DNA of 64,000 nucleotides from Monarcha castaneiventris obscurior. Its lineage: Eukaryota; Chordata; Aves; Passeriformes; Monarchidae. Where the stretch lies: positions 2,195,001-2,259,000 of the forward strand of contig JAMPIT010000511.1 of the NCBI GenBank assembly GCA_026261815.1, written 5' to 3'. The position numbers were made by a program, and so were the translations under genes. Numbering within the stretch: the stretch's first letter is position 1; the number at the start of each line of letters is the position of its first letter. Positions 11,801-27,129 of this stretch are shown here, one piece after another. The notes beneath the pieces are model-generated. The model searched no databases. It saw nothing but the letters and a program-made list of their open reading frames with translations, and was not told the DNA's origin.

Positions 11801-14800
11801 ACAGCACATACCACAAAGCAACCTTAAGAGGACCCAAAGAGATTTCTTCTAAAACCCCAAATGCTAAACTTCATTTTTTATCCTCAGTAGTACCCTCAAT
11901 CCTCCTACCTCCTGTCCCTCTCCAGAGGATCCATGTCCAGCAATCCCATACTCTGGAAATGGCTATGGCATGGACATACTTCCACAGCTCTGCTGCCAAG
12001 TCCAGGCTCCTCTGCCTGCACATGAATTGATTTCTCCTCAAACTCTTCCTGCCTCACAGACTAATAGAGGGGTCCCTGTATGTAATCACCGATGTTCTCA
12101 ACAGTAGAACCAGAGGACCACATAGAACACGAGGCTACATCACAGGGCAGCGTGAGGGCTCCCTGCACACAGCCCTTGAGTCATTGTGCAGTGTGGGATC
12201 AGAAACAGGCTGCATCGAGTGAGTTGTGTTGTGCTCTAGCACCATCAGTCTGTTATCCCTGTGGTTCTGCTGAGCACACTCAAAGCTGTCATGTCCTGAC
12301 CCACACAGAGACATGCTGAGAGAGGACACAACAGAGGAGAGGCACAGACAGGAGAGTGTGGCTCTTGCTCCCTCAAACTCATCCCACCAGCCCAAGGGGC
12401 TGCCCTCTGCCTCTAGGCACTCAGAGCACTGACAGAGCACGGCTGGATGGTGGGACCACGACTGGTGCCAGCGTCCATCATGGCTCACCAGTCCCAGCCT
12501 GGGGGCCCCAAAAGACAGGCTGTCTCCAGGCCATCCCTAGAGATCACCTCTCTGGGCTCTGCTGAGCCATCGGTTGTCCCAACTTTTCTGTGCTCATGGA
12601 GTCTCTGACCCATCAAAAGCACTTGGGAAAGAAACCCTGCTCTGACCAAATTCGTGTATGAGCAGCAGTTCCTGGGGCTTTAGCCTCTCCTTTCCGACAG
12701 AGCATCCCCCGAGGTCCCTGAGCCCTTCAGCTGCGAGAGGCAGGTACACATCTGCTCCCATGGCTGAGCAGTTTATCAAACCCTTTACCGGTATTTCTGT
12801 CATTCTGTTTGATCTTGTTAAGAATCAAAGAAAGCAATTACATCCTTAATCTTGTTCTGTAAAACTGTAGCTACAGATAAAAACCACCATGAGTAACACA
12901 TACCAGAGCATGAACACAAACAAGAGAGTAAAAATGACAACTGATCTTTGATGCTTGACTCAAGACACCTAGAAAGGAGCTTCAGAATCCCCAGGAACTT
13001 CAGATCCCTCTAAGACAGCTTGAGTGCAAGCTGCAAACTCACAGGCTTTTTTCTGGCACTTGTGTACCAAGAACAGAAAGTATCAGCAAGGCCTGAAGAT
13101 AAGGTTTTCTTCTAATTCTGGATACACTTACTGATACAAGTAGAGATCGGTGAGATTTCAGGGTCCAAAGGGAAAGGAAAACAGAATAAATGCAAAAACT
13201 AGGAAAGGAATTCCAGCTTCATAAGTACAGGGAAGAGATGAAGCTCAAGGAGTTATGTGCACAGCTTTTGGTTTGCTGAAAAAATATTGTTCTCACCTTG
13301 GGAGAAATCCAGCACACTGGAAACACCGTCTGGGATTTAAAAATCTCACTTTAGCATTACAAGGCCTATTCCAAACCCATAGAGGAACTTGTTTGGCATC
13401 TATGTGGTTTTTTGGGGCTTGTGTGAAGTTGCTCCTGACACAGCCCCAGTGGGAAGCCAGGTGAGCAGCACTGGTGATATTTACTTTTCACTAAGCACTG
13501 GAATCTTTGCAAAAATATCTCCTCTAAAACAAGAATTACTGCAAAATAGGAATTCATTGCTCCAGGTGATTCGAGACACCCAGTGTCCTGGAACTCTGAT
13601 GGGAAGGGCAGCACTGCATGGGGAGACACCAAGCCAACCACATGCAGCCCTCTGAGTGGCCACAGCTGCCACGTCCCTGTCCCTGCTGGGCTGACAGAGC
13701 GGGCAGAAAGCCACAGTTTGACTATTACAGTGGAGGGAAGGTGGGGACAAGTGTCCCGTTAAAAACAACAAATGCAGACAGCTTAAACTGATTCCCGTTC
13801 CCAAAGAAATCATGCATAATTCAGTGATAACGGAGGCCACACGTTAAAACCAAATGTGCTTAGCTCTCAAATCTCAGAAATCAGCGAGGGGCTGCTCCCT
13901 TCCAAGAGCCAGCAGCTGGAAAGACTTTACCATGGGGAGCTGAGGCCATTGGCACTTGATCCAGGTCCAGGGAAACACCTGGAAACCGGAGAGAATTCAG
14001 AACATCCCCCATCAGCTCTGTGTCCCTGGGACTGTGGGGACTCAGGTCTAGCAGCATCATATCCATCCCCATCTCTGGAGCACCGGTCCAAGCACCCTCA
14101 TTCCCACTGTTAACCATGCAGCCCATTGCTGATCCCCTCTTCTCCTGGCCACTGCTGGATCCTGCAGGGCAGAAGAATGACAGTGGGAGGACCCTGTCAC
14201 ATGGCTGAGCCCAGCAGGGCAGGAGAGCATTAAAATCGGCATTTGGAGAGGAAATGTGACACCTGGTTATTACACGACGTAATGGAATCAGCCAAGTGGT
14301 AAATGTAGCTTTTAAATAGGTTTTGTGTTCCCCATTAGCTCATCTGATGTTGATTAGTTCTGACAGGGAAAGGGCTGGTCTGCAGCTTTCCCAGTGAGGC
14401 TGGTCCTGTGCCTGGTGCTGGGGAAGCCGTGGGACCACTGAGGAAGTGAGCAGGACTCACCTGCAGCATCCTGCACCCATCTGTGGAACCCTGGCAGCTC
14501 CAGCACCCACCTGCCCCAGCTGCTGACCATGGGGGGCTGGCTCCAGCACCCCATATTTAGCCAGAGGTTATGGTGCAGTTAGGACAGCAGGCACTAAAAG
14601 GGAGCAGCAGCAAACAGCAGACACAATTCAGGGGAAACTTCTGGGACTGTGTCATTTCAGTGAAGGGAAGGCACATGCCAATGCTGGGGAACAGCAAACA
14701 CTGAGCACCAGCTCTGGAGGCTCCAGCCACCCACTACAAGTGATTAGTCTCAAATCAGGAGTCTGTTTCATTTAAACAACTAAATATTATTTCTTAATAT

Positions 14801-17800
14801 TTACAAAACACGAACAGGTGGGAAGGAACACATGGCAGCAAGTGCTGGGCAGCCTCACGGAGCCTGTCCATTCCCACAGCCTTCCTGGACAGTCCTGCTC
14901 CTCACTCCCAACCTGGGAGGACTCAGCCGTGGTGCCTGTCCAGAGCTATGGCCCATGACAGCAGCTGGTGGGCAAAGCAGCCAGTGCCAGGGTCTGGCGA
15001 GGGGCACAAACAGGGCTCACCTCTCACCATGGCTCCTGGGTTCCAGCCCAGCAATCCCCACAGATGCACAGCCAGGTGGGAAGGGGACGGGTGGGCTCAG
15101 CACCCCTGAGAGCCGCCTCTGCTCTGCTCCCGGTGACTCCCTGCCACGCTCCCAGCGGCCCCCAGAACACAGACTGGAGACAAACCCGCCTGCTGGGCAC
15201 CCCGGGCCCATCTGTTTTCCTTAAAGGCAAACAGAAATGTAAATGATACATTCTGGATGCATCATCTGTATCACTGCTTTCTCCTTAAAGATCTGGGTTT
15301 GGGAAGGATTTCTCCTCTGTGTGTTTCACACTGATCTGGGGCATCCTCGCCTCCTCCTCCAGGAGGGGTGAGCCAGTCCCAAACTCAGAGCTCTGAGATT
15401 TAGGGAGATAAAAAGGACACCGAGATCTTCTGCTGTTGATTCCGCCTTTGGCACACGTGTGAGCCCTGTCACAGGTTTATCTACTGCTGTTACTCTGCTT
15501 TTTATTTTTTTCAGCTAAGTAAGGTTTGTGAAAGTTTTTATTTTCATTCACAGTTTCTAATAAAACCAGAGCTCAGACTTCCTCATTGCTTCACTTCACC
15601 CTGCAAGCTTGCCAGCACTCCTCAGATTTTCAGAGTGACCCAGCAACTGCTTTTATTCTTTTCACTTGCAGTCAGCGGTCTCATGTTTTCCCAGGATAAA
15701 GCTTATTAAAAATGCATAAAGAATAGCGGCTTATGGAGAAAAAAATGCAAAGAAAAATATTCTAGTTAACTGGAATTTGTAAAGTGTTGTACTATCACAG
15801 GTTTAAAATCCAAACCAGATTTCCAAACCCAAGCTGGTTCCATTTGCTTTGGCCCAAACCCTGTTTTTAAGAGAAGTGTTTAATGAAAGTGTTACAGGAA
15901 ACATCAAGTCAGAGTTTCTTAAAATTCTGCAGTAAAAATGTTCAAAATGAAAAAGCCATTTTGATTCAACTTGTCTGACTTCCAGGCTCAGTGGTCTCAG
16001 GATAAATCTTTACTTTCCACTTCCAGTGCAGGGGCAGACTTGTTCCTTCCCTGGAAAGGAGAATTCTCAAATGACAGCAACAACAAGCTTGTTATTTCCT
16101 TTACTCTGTAAACTGTCCATCATTTCCCAGTCAGACTACACAAAAGCCAGTATTTTAACTGTGCTGTAAGATAATTCAAAAGTAATCATAAAAATTCATG
16201 GATTTATTTCCTTTTAAAATGAGAACATTTATTCAGAGTAAGTAAAAGCCCCCTTTGCCTAGCAGAGGGCTGAGCAGAGAGATTGCTTTTTTAGGAGAGT
16301 AACTCCTGCTCTTTATGCAAACACCGATGCATAGCTGACGCACTGGGTATTCCCATTGTCTGTTTATGAACCTACAAGCCTAAAATCTTCCTGTTCAATG
16401 CAGTACAAGGCATTGCCCTACAGGTGGGAACTGGATTCTTAACTGGTTACTAAGCCAGCAGCCCAGAGAAGCAGTTCCAGCTGATATTGGGCAGCCAATG
16501 GTACTGCACGACTCAAACAGCGTCGGGCTGTGCCCAGAGAGAGCCCAGCCCTCAGTGCTAGATGTGCACACACCCCTCAGTGCCAGCTGTGCACAAACCA
16601 GGCACCCCAACCAGCAGCCCCAGTTCCCTGGGAAACCTCTGGCCAGAGTGATTGACCAGTTCGTACACTTGAGAGACTTGAAAAGAATAGAAGAAAATAT
16701 CAAATGGTATCCATTGGTTTTAGTTTCATTGTCTCTATAAACCAACTCCAGCAAATCTCTGCAAGCAATAAACCCCAAATTTAATAATGCGTTGCACTTT
16801 TTAACCCTTGCTTACACAAAACAGAAAGTAACACATAGTATTTATTACTTCCAAATTTATTCCTGAGCATCAGGACTCACTCTGTGCTGACACAGGACCC
16901 TCTTCACTTCTACTTTAAATGTCACTTATCTTCTATGTTAGAGTTTCAAGTGTTCCCTCTAATTTATCGTATTTGTGCACAATAATCGCTACTCCTACCG
17001 CACTTAGCAACACCCTTTGAGAATGAAGAAGCACGAGCCACCATGTACTCGCCAGAAAAAGTTTTTACACAAGCATATTTGAGGTCTTCTGAAGTGCCAG
17101 TTGCTAAAACCCAGCCTAAATGTGCCAACACAGCAAACCCTGAGTGGTGCTTATAGAAGTCGGAAATGCAACGTTGCTGCAAGGAACACTGGGTTTAGCT
17201 GAACAGCTCCACTCCTAGCTGCTTCTAGAAACACAGATTTTAAAGTGATTATTCCAGCAGCTTGTAGCACTGCACAAAAGGAATCAGAAGGACTATTCCA
17301 GGCAGCATGGCAGCCAGGAAACAATGACATCCCAGGGAACAAACCCAAATCCTCCTTCACAGGTGCGAGCAGAATTGCTTGAAGGGTTTTACACAATCAA
17401 TAAAATTTCACTGCAGATAGATCCAAGCTGGAGCCTCCTTTCCTTCAGTCTGAGTTCAGGTGATCTTTCCTGTCAAGGCTCTCACTAGGGCCTCGTTGCT
17501 GGGGATTCTGGCTGCTGCCCAGCCTCCCCTGCTCCAATCATCCTGCCCTTGCTCTGCCTTGGTGCAGTTTTTAAACTGGCTCTTTAAAGTGTCCCTTAAA
17601 AATCAAACACTGCCAGGGCGGTGACACTGGAGGCAGAGGTGTATTTGTGATGGTTCTGGGCCGTGTCCCGAGGGAATCAGGAAGGACTATGGAAATCTGT
17701 CAGCGCTGGCGGCACTGCCCAGCTCAGCACCAGCACCTGCAGCCCAGTGTGATCCCAACTGTGCAGTGGTGCTGAGCCCCAGCAATCATCACTCACATGG

Positions 17801-20800
17801 AAAACCACAAGGTGCCAAGCCTGAATTATTAAGCAGGGAGCCCTTTTATCCTGGTTACATTCTTCCAGTCAAATAACAAATAAAATCATCTCTGGTCCCA
17901 TGTGCACTTCAGAAGCCAACAAGCATCGCTCTGCCCTGGAACCCTGAGTCTGAGCTGCACCAGGGGGTCTCTGTGAACACCCCAGAGGGGTCCGTGGGGG
18001 TGGGCTGTGGGATGGTTCTGTTCCTCTGGAGGGATCTGCTCCTCCACCGTGCTGCTCCTGGCTCCTCTCCCTCCTTCCAGGACAGAAAAGGCAATTTGGG
18101 GTCAAACAGCTCCGCCTTTGAACAAAGCCTGTGGCTCCATCAAGCTGCCAAACCCCAGGCTTTCTCCAAGAGAAGGAACACCAGCCAAGTCTCTAGTCTG
18201 ACAAAATCCTCCTTTTCCAACGTGTTTGTGTTAACCACAAATTGCCCAATTTCCTTTAATGTGGCAGCAGTCACACTGACATGGCACATTTGGCTGAGAC
18301 TTCATGCTCTTAAAATCTGGAATCAAAAAGTTCTGGTTCCCACAGCAACCACAGGTAGCAATTATCCTGGTTCTGGAAATTTCTAGAATAAAAGGAGTAT
18401 TTGCTTTCTGCAGCCCTCTGCTAAGTGCACAGCAAAGGATATGTCTCTGTGCATCAAAATGAATTTATTTTTCTTTTGCTGTGCTTGTAGCTCTGTTTAC
18501 ACCTTAGAAATCTTTTCTATATCAACATTTTTGGACAGTTTTTTATACCTGCTACAGAACACAGAACCTCCTAAAACACATCACACTTAATTTATTTCCA
18601 CTTAGCTCTAGTCACTGCAACAAATGCAATTCGTTGCACTTTCTGCATCACGTTTTCCCTCTATACATCACATATAATGAATACCACCACAATAAAATTC
18701 ATAGTTTGTGACACTCCTGATTAATACCAGCTTTTCCGGAGAAGAAAGATTACGGCAGCCATTATGAATTTATGCAGATCTTGCTTTTTCAATTAGAAGA
18801 CACGCAGTGATGCAGGCTGCTTCCAGAAAGGGAAAACCCTTTCCTGCCTGCTGACGGAACAAAGACAGAAACCCAGAGCACAAGGCCACACTGGCCCCTT
18901 CCCACACAGTTGGACAAGGGGCCATTGGTATTTTCAGCAGATGAACGCACTTTAAATACCATAATCTCAACAAAGAAGGAAAGGAAGAGCAGTGTGGTGT
19001 TTCTGTTGGGATTTTTAAGGATTTGCACAGCTCCCTGAATTCCCCCCAGAATACTACTATGATTAGCAGGCCACTGGCTTGCTAGGGGTTTAGTGGTTTA
19101 TTTTTCCTTTAATTAGCCAACCCTCCTAATTAGTCAGTCATTCTTTATCTCCAGCACCTCATCTCGTGAATGCAGAGCAGGAAGTGCTGAGCAGACACCA
19201 TGCTGCTCCCTGGCTCCATTTGGGAGATGCTCTTGCACTTGGAGAAGTTCAGTGATGCTGAAACTGCCCAGAAAAATCCCTGTTGCCTCCACTTCTCACA
19301 GTTACACACTCTGGCCTGCAAATTGCTTTTCATTCCTGCCTCCCTGGCCTGCAGCACTGTTCAAATTACAAAGAAAATGACAAAGATTGAAGCCTGATTT
19401 CTAATCTACTTCTGCTTTATGTTTGATGCCAGGACTCTGTCACCAGCCCCTGCTACAGCTGCTGTGTCCATCGGGGTCTGGACATGGCGCCTGAGCCCTA
19501 AACAGCCCTGGTTCTGCCTTCCCAACTGGAGAGCTCTGCACAGCTGTTCCTCCCTGAAGCCTGGTGGGAGAGAAGGGATAATTTCTGCCTCCCACGCAGC
19601 AGGCAGCCTACATCTAGTGAGTATCAGTGTTGCAAACTGTCCCGATCGCTTTAGTACGTTCATGATGTACTCGGCCCTCTCAGAGCCAAGATGCAGCACT
19701 TGATTTAAATTTTGCTGTCAGATCTGATTAAAAATTAAGTTGAACACAGTTGTAGGAAAACTAAATTAACATTCTTTTTGAGTAGCACCATGTAATTTAA
19801 TGCAACAACTCATACAATTGAGTCATGCAACTACTAATATATGTCTAGAGGATCCGAAGGCTGGGAGCAGGCAGGGACACGGTGCTGGTTTTGCTCTCTG
19901 AAGGAGCTCAGGCAGAGGTACAGGCACAACCAAAGGAGCATTTCATTACTCCAAACAGAGGAAAATAAACAGAATATTGAAGTTTCACAGAGTGGAGTTT
20001 CAAGAAGGCAGTTCTAACTGGGCACTCCCTCCTTGCAAGACGGATGGTAATTTCCATCTTTACTTTCAATTTAGGATTTTTGGAGAACACTGCCAGAATC
20101 TGTGCACTGGAAACGAGCAGTGGACTTCACTCTTTTTGTTTAGCACAGCTCAGCTCTGTGGTGCCAGCCAGACCCCAATCCCATGACCCCTGCCAGAGTC
20201 AGGAGAACATGCTTCACACACCTCATTTAACAACTCATTCCCTAGGTGGTGCTTGAATCTCAGCTCCCATATCCAAGAAACAGCCAAGAGGATCCATGAT
20301 TCAAATGAAGAGAGGGGAGAGACAGCCCATTTTCTGCCCAGGGCCATCCAGCTGCAGGGGCTGTACTTACCCACCCACAGGCAGGTCCCCACTCTGCACT
20401 CAGGACCCTGCCAGGGTCACAGGTGTTACAGGTTACACAGAAAGTGCCCAAATCCACACAGGGTGGAGATGGAGCCAGAGGACAAGCTCAATACTCTTTG
20501 TCCCAACATCATAAACATAAAATCATGGTAGTTTCACAGAAAGATACAGTTACAGACATCCATTGACAAACATATCCCCTCTCCAGAGGCTGAGCAGTTC
20601 AGGACAGTTTCCATTTCTTTGCAGCTTTCACACTGAATGGAGACAGCTCTGACACCAGGATTTCAATTCAAGGGCCATTTAGGATTGAAAAATAGAGACA
20701 GGTTTATATACAAAATGGGAGCATTTCACAAAAAACCTGTCTCTCGCTCACTCTCTGAGAATTATTGACCCTATTATCCAGCAACAAAGGGAGGATTCGC

Positions 20801-23800
20801 TGCCTCGCCAAGGTGAGCACAATCAGTCCTCCTGTCATTCTGCAAAATGGAAAAGGAAAATAACATTGACCTGAAACCTGAACCATGGGGCTGAGGATGC
20901 CATGAAACTCTGGAACACTTTTGTGTGCTGATCCCTATGGCAGAATTGTGCAGGGAGCACGGAATCCACAGTGCAGTGCCAGGGCCTAGCACCGAACTCA
21001 GGGTGTGAGGCTCACGCAGGCAGGACAGGATGAGTCACTCTGTGACAGGGATTCTGCTCAACATGGCAGCAATTTTTTGCCATTAGCAGCGTAATGCAAA
21101 TGTCATTCAAACTGCCCATCATTTCTGCAGGTATTTTTGGCTCTGAGAGTGCTGAGGTTCATTGTATAACCCATTCATCCCCTCAGCTCCATGGCTATTT
21201 ATACCCACATCCTCGCAGGCAGGGAGAGGGCTGGCTCTGCAGCCAGCTGAGGGCTCAGCAGCTGCTGGTCAGCAGGATGCCCCTTCTTGCTGCCTTCTAC
21301 TTACTTTCACAGACTTGCTATAAACCAGCTTAACATCAGAAATCCAGAGCCATGGTCTGGGCCACGCAGCATTGCTTTGATCCAGCTGGATGAGACAGAG
21401 ATTCAGGAATGGATTTAGGAGTGATTGATCTTGCTGTCCTGTTCCCGCCCTGCAGTGCAGCTCCAGGGGCAGCCATGCAGGAGCTGCCAGTCCGGCCAGC
21501 CCGTCTCCTTTCTCCCGCCAGATGGAGAAGGGAAGGATATGCTTCCCTTTGGGAAGGTTCAGATCGTGCCCAGCTGCTCCATCCATTTCTGTCCCCTGCA
21601 GGAGCCAGGTCATGTCCCAGCAGCCGCAGCCTCATGGGGCTTTGATGGTGTGTCCGAAATGCTTCTGAGCATGGACACACCTTATGGGAGGTGAATACAA
21701 GGGTTACACCCGCACAGTTGGAGACTACTCCGAGCACTGAGGAGTGTCACCAGCTTCTCTACAGCCACGGAGCTGAACAAGGATCACTCTGATGGGACTG
21801 AGGGTTGTGCACGGCCCCTGTTCCTCCACGTGCACCCCGAGCAGCCTGTGCACAGTGCACAGAGCTCCGGGGAGGAAACCATGCCACAGGCAGTGCCTGG
21901 GAGCAGCTGTTTGGTGCTCAAGCACCCGTCTTGCACATTAGAGTTGGTAATTTCTGAACAGGAGAGTTATTACAGGTGTCAGCAATGTCTTCCTGCCTCT
22001 GCTGAAGGGCACTGTGAGATCCTATGACACTAATGCACCAGAGACAAAGCAGAAGCAAACCAGATTTGGAATCATGACCCAAAGCCTCAGCACAACATTC
22101 GGCGCCATCTCAGGACCACTTGACAGGAGAACAGGCACAGAGATGGTAAAACTGCAAATTTCTCCCCATGCAGCAGCCACACAGGGCTTTTAGATCTATT
22201 TTCCATCTGACTGGTGGCACCTATATTAACAAATACACCCGGAGCTCACTAGCAAACACTGCTGCGGGCCACCCCTGCATCACCTGCTCCCAGAGCAGCT
22301 TCATAAGTGCCACAGAAGTGGTCCACTCCAGCAGTCCAGAAGCTCAGACTCGGAACTGCCCCCAGCTGCTGGGAGCCCTTGCAGGAGCGGACACTCCATG
22401 TCCAGCTGTATCACCCCTCAGCGTGCAGGCAGCCAGCGGAGCTGCAAGACTCTCTAAGTGCCTTATTAGGTTTTATTAATTCTTCTCTAGAAAGTGCTGC
22501 CAAGATAGGTGTTGGGCAATTATCTGCAGACAGAGCTGCCACCAGGAATCAGCATCTGCAGAGAGCCCTATTGAAGGAGCCCTCTTTCCTCTGGAAACAT
22601 TCAGTCAGGAGAATTTACAGTGAATGAAGAAAAACTGGCAAGGATTGCAGCACGAAGCAGCCAGGGCTCTGTGCTCACAGCAAACTGATGTGTTTGTAGC
22701 ACGGGGGGATTACACGACCCCCACTCCACCAACAGCCCCCAGCCCCAGTGACTGCACCCCTGTGCACTGGAGCAGAGCACAAGGTGGGAATTACAGTGCT
22801 TCACCTCTAAGCCTGTTAAAGCAAAGAAATTCTGTCTCTTCATACTCTGCAACTGGGGTTTCAATGGGCATTTCTGCAAAACGAAGCTGAGGTGGGACAC
22901 AGACCTGCTGGCTGGTCACCTGCTAAAGAAAACACCTCACTCTGAATGCTTTCTACCTGTCAGCTCCAATTCTGACCCAGCTTCTCCCCTAATCCACAGG
23001 CTGCAAGGTTTTAGGATGAGGGGTGGCAGATTCTGTCTCCAGAAGCCTGGAGGATAATTTGGCTGGACTGGCCCCTCAAGACCTGTCTCTGTCTGGTCCC
23101 AAAAAGCAGCACCTAAACAGAACTCCAGTCCTTCAATGCTACAGTCACAGCCAGAAGTTCTCTCTCAGCATTTCCAGTACTGGAAATTGCCTCTGATGGC
23201 TCACACACTGGGAGAAGCTGGGATGCTCAGGGGTCATGAGCTGGAGGAACCTTGTGCCAGCGGCTGCAGCCCAGCCCAGCCTCAGCAGCAGCCTCACCTC
23301 ATCCAGAGAACTCCCTTCGTGCAAACCCAAGGAGCAGAACAGCTCATCCCACTGTAACAGGCATTATTCATTCATTGCTTAGCAGAGATACTCAAATTCT
23401 TCATCCCTAAAATTAAAGCCTGGCTCTTTGAATCCTGCTCAAGGTGTCTTACCCTGTCTCCCTTTGCTCCCTGTGGTTCTCATCTCCAGAATTCACACAA
23501 GCTGCACAGTTTTGCCTTAGGTCTTTAATAAGAGAAGTTTTGCCACTGCTTATTATCGCTAAAATTAAATGTCACCTTGGGTTTTCCTCGCTCACTTTAG
23601 CGCATTCCGCTGCTGTCTCCTCTATCTATAAAAGGAAACGTTATGGCTTTTTGCTCTCCGCTTCTTAAAAATTGCATGCAAAAAGAAAAATCTCTCTCTT
23701 TTTTTTTTTTTGTTAATATGCAGAAATAGTTTTTGTTGCACATTCACTGCACAGTGACCTTCTGGCAGAACTGCACAACTGTTCATGGCCAATGTGAACA

Positions 23801-26157
23801 AGGTTTTACAGTGGCAAGATAAATATTGGGGAAAATGACGATTCTGCATCAACTTCTCACACCTCTGTTGTTTTGCTCGAACTGCCTTGTAAACAAAGGT
23901 TGTGTTAACAGGTAACACTCTCCATCCTGATCTGCTTTTAATGCCTCAACCCCAAAATTAAAGACACGTTTGTCTGCAGTTGGTGTGGGAGAAGGATCCC
24001 AGAGGTACCTGCTGAGCTCTATAAGGATACAAGAGTGTTGACAGATGAGGAAATTTAAGCCCAAATTCCTTAACAGTTTTTCAGTGAAGAGTCTCATCCC
24101 ACAAGCCTGTTGAATTAACCTGTCTGACATTCCTTTTCTCTACTGGGGCAAGAAAAGCCACTAAATAACAGCCCTACTCTTCCTTAAATCCAAGGGACAC
24201 TCCAGGAAGAAAACCAACCGTAAATCCCAAAACAAGGAAGGAATGCAGAGAATCCCAGTCTCCATAACCCAATACAAAACTAATTATTTTATTCTACTTG
24301 TTGTCTGCTCTGTGAAACCCCAAGTGACACAGCTTTGAATGATGTAACATGGACTCTCCATAGACTCCTCCAGAATTTCCTTGTCACTCATCATGAGTGC
24401 CATTTTCACAACTTTGCTTTAACAAAAAAACATAAAAGTTGAGGTAATCTGAGTCCTGGAACTCCTGCTTGCAACAACAGAAGTGGATGCATGGAGAGAG
24501 ACTAAAAGGTGTCATGTGCAGAGTGACATTTCCCACTCTTATACTTCCAGCTCTTGTAAAGTGTCAGGAATTTTCTGGTCAGCTGGGTTGCTGCCACTCA
24601 AGGACATCCCCCATTCCTTCCCTTCCTATTCATGTCCTCTACAGCATCCAGTACCAAACAGCTCCATGCTCTGAAAACAAGCATTTCCCCCCATTCTACA
24701 CCAGCTGCCCAGAGATGTCCATGGGTCCCTCCATGTGGGAGAACACCAAATCCAAATCCTCTGCACAGAATATTGCTGCTCCCAGTTTCCTTCCCAGAGG
24801 CAACATTCAGGTCTGTGTGACCTCAGGGGCTACCCCCAGCACTTAAAGGCTCTCCAAAATCTACCCTCAGGTTCTTAGGCTGGTTCCAGGCAGGATCCCC
24901 AGGCAACCTTCCCTGCACCTGGGACCATGCCTGCCTTTAAACTATTCTCCAGTGGATCCTTTCATCCTGAGGGAACACAGTTCCCTTCCCCCAGAGTAAC
25001 TGGGATACTTTTGAAGTTGTTTTGCCAGCATCCAGATCAAGCTGGGCTCAGTTTTAATGGCATCGTCATGCTCCTCTTACACAGCTACAAAGATTGTTTT
25101 GATACTTCAAGAATATTTGACTCGCTAGTCAAAGTACTAGAAACTGAATAAAAACTATCCTTGAATATAGAAATCGCTTATTAACATGAACTTGTTCTGT
25201 AGGATATGATCTGGCCTGACTTCCCAATTAACTCCGACACTGGAGTCTGATGTTGGAGCCAACTGTGTGAGACACAGGGCTATTAATTAACTGCTGCAGT
25301 TTTCTTCAGCTTTTGTCAGCTCCTAAATTGATTTTTCCCTAAGTGACAGGGTGCGTGTCTAGAACAAGGGCACAAGGAGCACTTCCTCACTCCAGAGCCG
25401 AACACATCCCCACAGACCAGCATTATCACAGAACAGGGCTGGGAGCCGCCTGCCCAAGGACCTCCCTGTAGCTCAGGGCTCTTGGGAGTTTCTGAATACC
25501 AAGCCCAAGGAGCTGGTATCAGGTTGACAAATTTTCCAAATAAAAAGAGGCACAGAGGTGCAGCACCTTGATCCTACAGACTTGCAGCTGTTTCCAGCCT
25601 GGTGCAGCCATCAAAAGGCACCCAAGAGGTGGAGAATAGAGAACACTCCATCCCTACTGTAGCTCCGCACTGCCAAGCTAGCCTGTCTCATGCTATTTTT
25701 TATTATTACTATTATTGCTGAGATGCAGATGAATTAGTTCTCTCGGGGCTTTGCACAGTTTTTTATTTTGCTAAGCTGCATTTTCTTTTCCAGAAACCTT
25801 ATTTTGATGTAAATCTTGTAAACAGGGGACTGGTTCGTTCAAATGCTGAGCACAAAAGCTCTTCCAAAAAAGTAGATCAAAAGTCTGCAGTTGGCTTAAT
25901 GAAAGACAGACTGACAATTAGGCTGGGCAGAACTGCGTGGATGGGGGGGAAAGACAGATTTAAGGGTTTAGTAATTGCCTGGGAACACATGGAAGGAGAG
26001 ATGCAAAACAGTGAAAAAGGGTGTGAGGGAGGATGAACCTTTCTTCATTTTTGCTGCTCTAAATGCCCTCGATGTAAAATCTCCATTGTTAAGGCTTATA
26101 CAAAACGGCTGTGCAGATGCTAAGTGCCGAGGCAGATAGAAAATTGAACAAAATTGA
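8861..26157. other. Long intergenic stretch, no gene recognised
   Basis: About 17 kb of mixed-composition DNA. ORFs are all below about 140 codons, occur equally on both strands and overlap in GC-richer islands (for example 13,360-14,240, 14,830-15,250 and 21,270-21,740). None shows a recognisable domain or an exon flanked by convincing splice sites. No LTR, LINE tail or tandem array of note was seen; a T homopolymer lies at about 23,698-23,711. Confidence 0.55.
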
Positions 26158-26193
26158 AAATATTGAACCATTTAAAAAAATGGTTCAATATTT
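26158..26193. repeat. Perfect 16-bp inverted repeat with 4-nt loop
   Basis: The arms at 26158-26173 and 26178-26193 are perfect reverse complements (core ATATTGAACCATTT), separated by four A residues. The hairpin is short and AT-rich. It is below the usual stem length of a microRNA precursor, so it is more likely a chance structure, a small palindromic insertion or a cruciform-prone site. Confidence 0.85.
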
Positions 26194-27129
26194 AAAGTGT
26201 TTTCTTTCAATCAGGTGTACCCACTTTGCTTTCTTTTCAAGTTGTTGCCATTCCCGAAATGACTACCAGGGGATAATTGCGGTACTTTTCACAAATGAAG
26301 TAGAGACAACACAAGAAAAGCAGCCAAGCTGTCAATATCATGGCCAGAACGCACAGATTTTGTCGTGCCCTGACACCAAATGCATCGATCCTCTCTCTGC
26401 TGCCACTAACAACAGGAAAGAGAAAGAGTGGGAGGATGATGAGGGGCTCACTCTGGGAGAGGCTGGGCTGCCTGCACAGCTGAGGTGCAAGAGAACACTT
26501 TTGGCTGGGGTTTGATTGTTCCTGAAAGTTCTTTTTGCTTTGTTTTGAAGAATTGTACATACAAATGGGATGAAACAAAATTGGTGGATACAACCAGAGT
26601 GCAAATAGAGCCCAGTTCATCATCATTGGAGCCCACCCTAGAGAAACTTGGAAATGAATTAATGCTGTCCCAATGTTCCATCAGGATCTGCACAGTTACT
26701 GTGGCCTGGAGGAGGTTCCTGGTGTGGGAACAGACTCACCAGCACCGCAAGTGTGGTCCAGGAGCTCATGAAATAAGAAAGATTGCCATGATATTAGGAC
26801 CAAAAGTAGATTAAGCGTAGGAAAAGAGACGCCAGATCACATCAGTTTTACAGAAGCATTTACTCCCTTTTGAGCCTGAGTAATTTGCAAAGAATTAAAA
26901 GCCTGATGAAACAAAATGGACTTTTAAAGATGGCTGGCACACTGCAAATGAGCTTTGCTGATGTTTGTGTGGAAGGCTCATTTGCACCCAGTGTGAGTAA
27001 ACAAAAAGTTTCAGATGAAAACAAGCAGGGAGGATGAAGCTGGATGGCCCTTGGTCAGCAGCCTTGGAATGGGCTGACCCAGGCAGCAGGAATGTGACCA
27101 CACACACCACTTGCTACAGACATGGCTGG

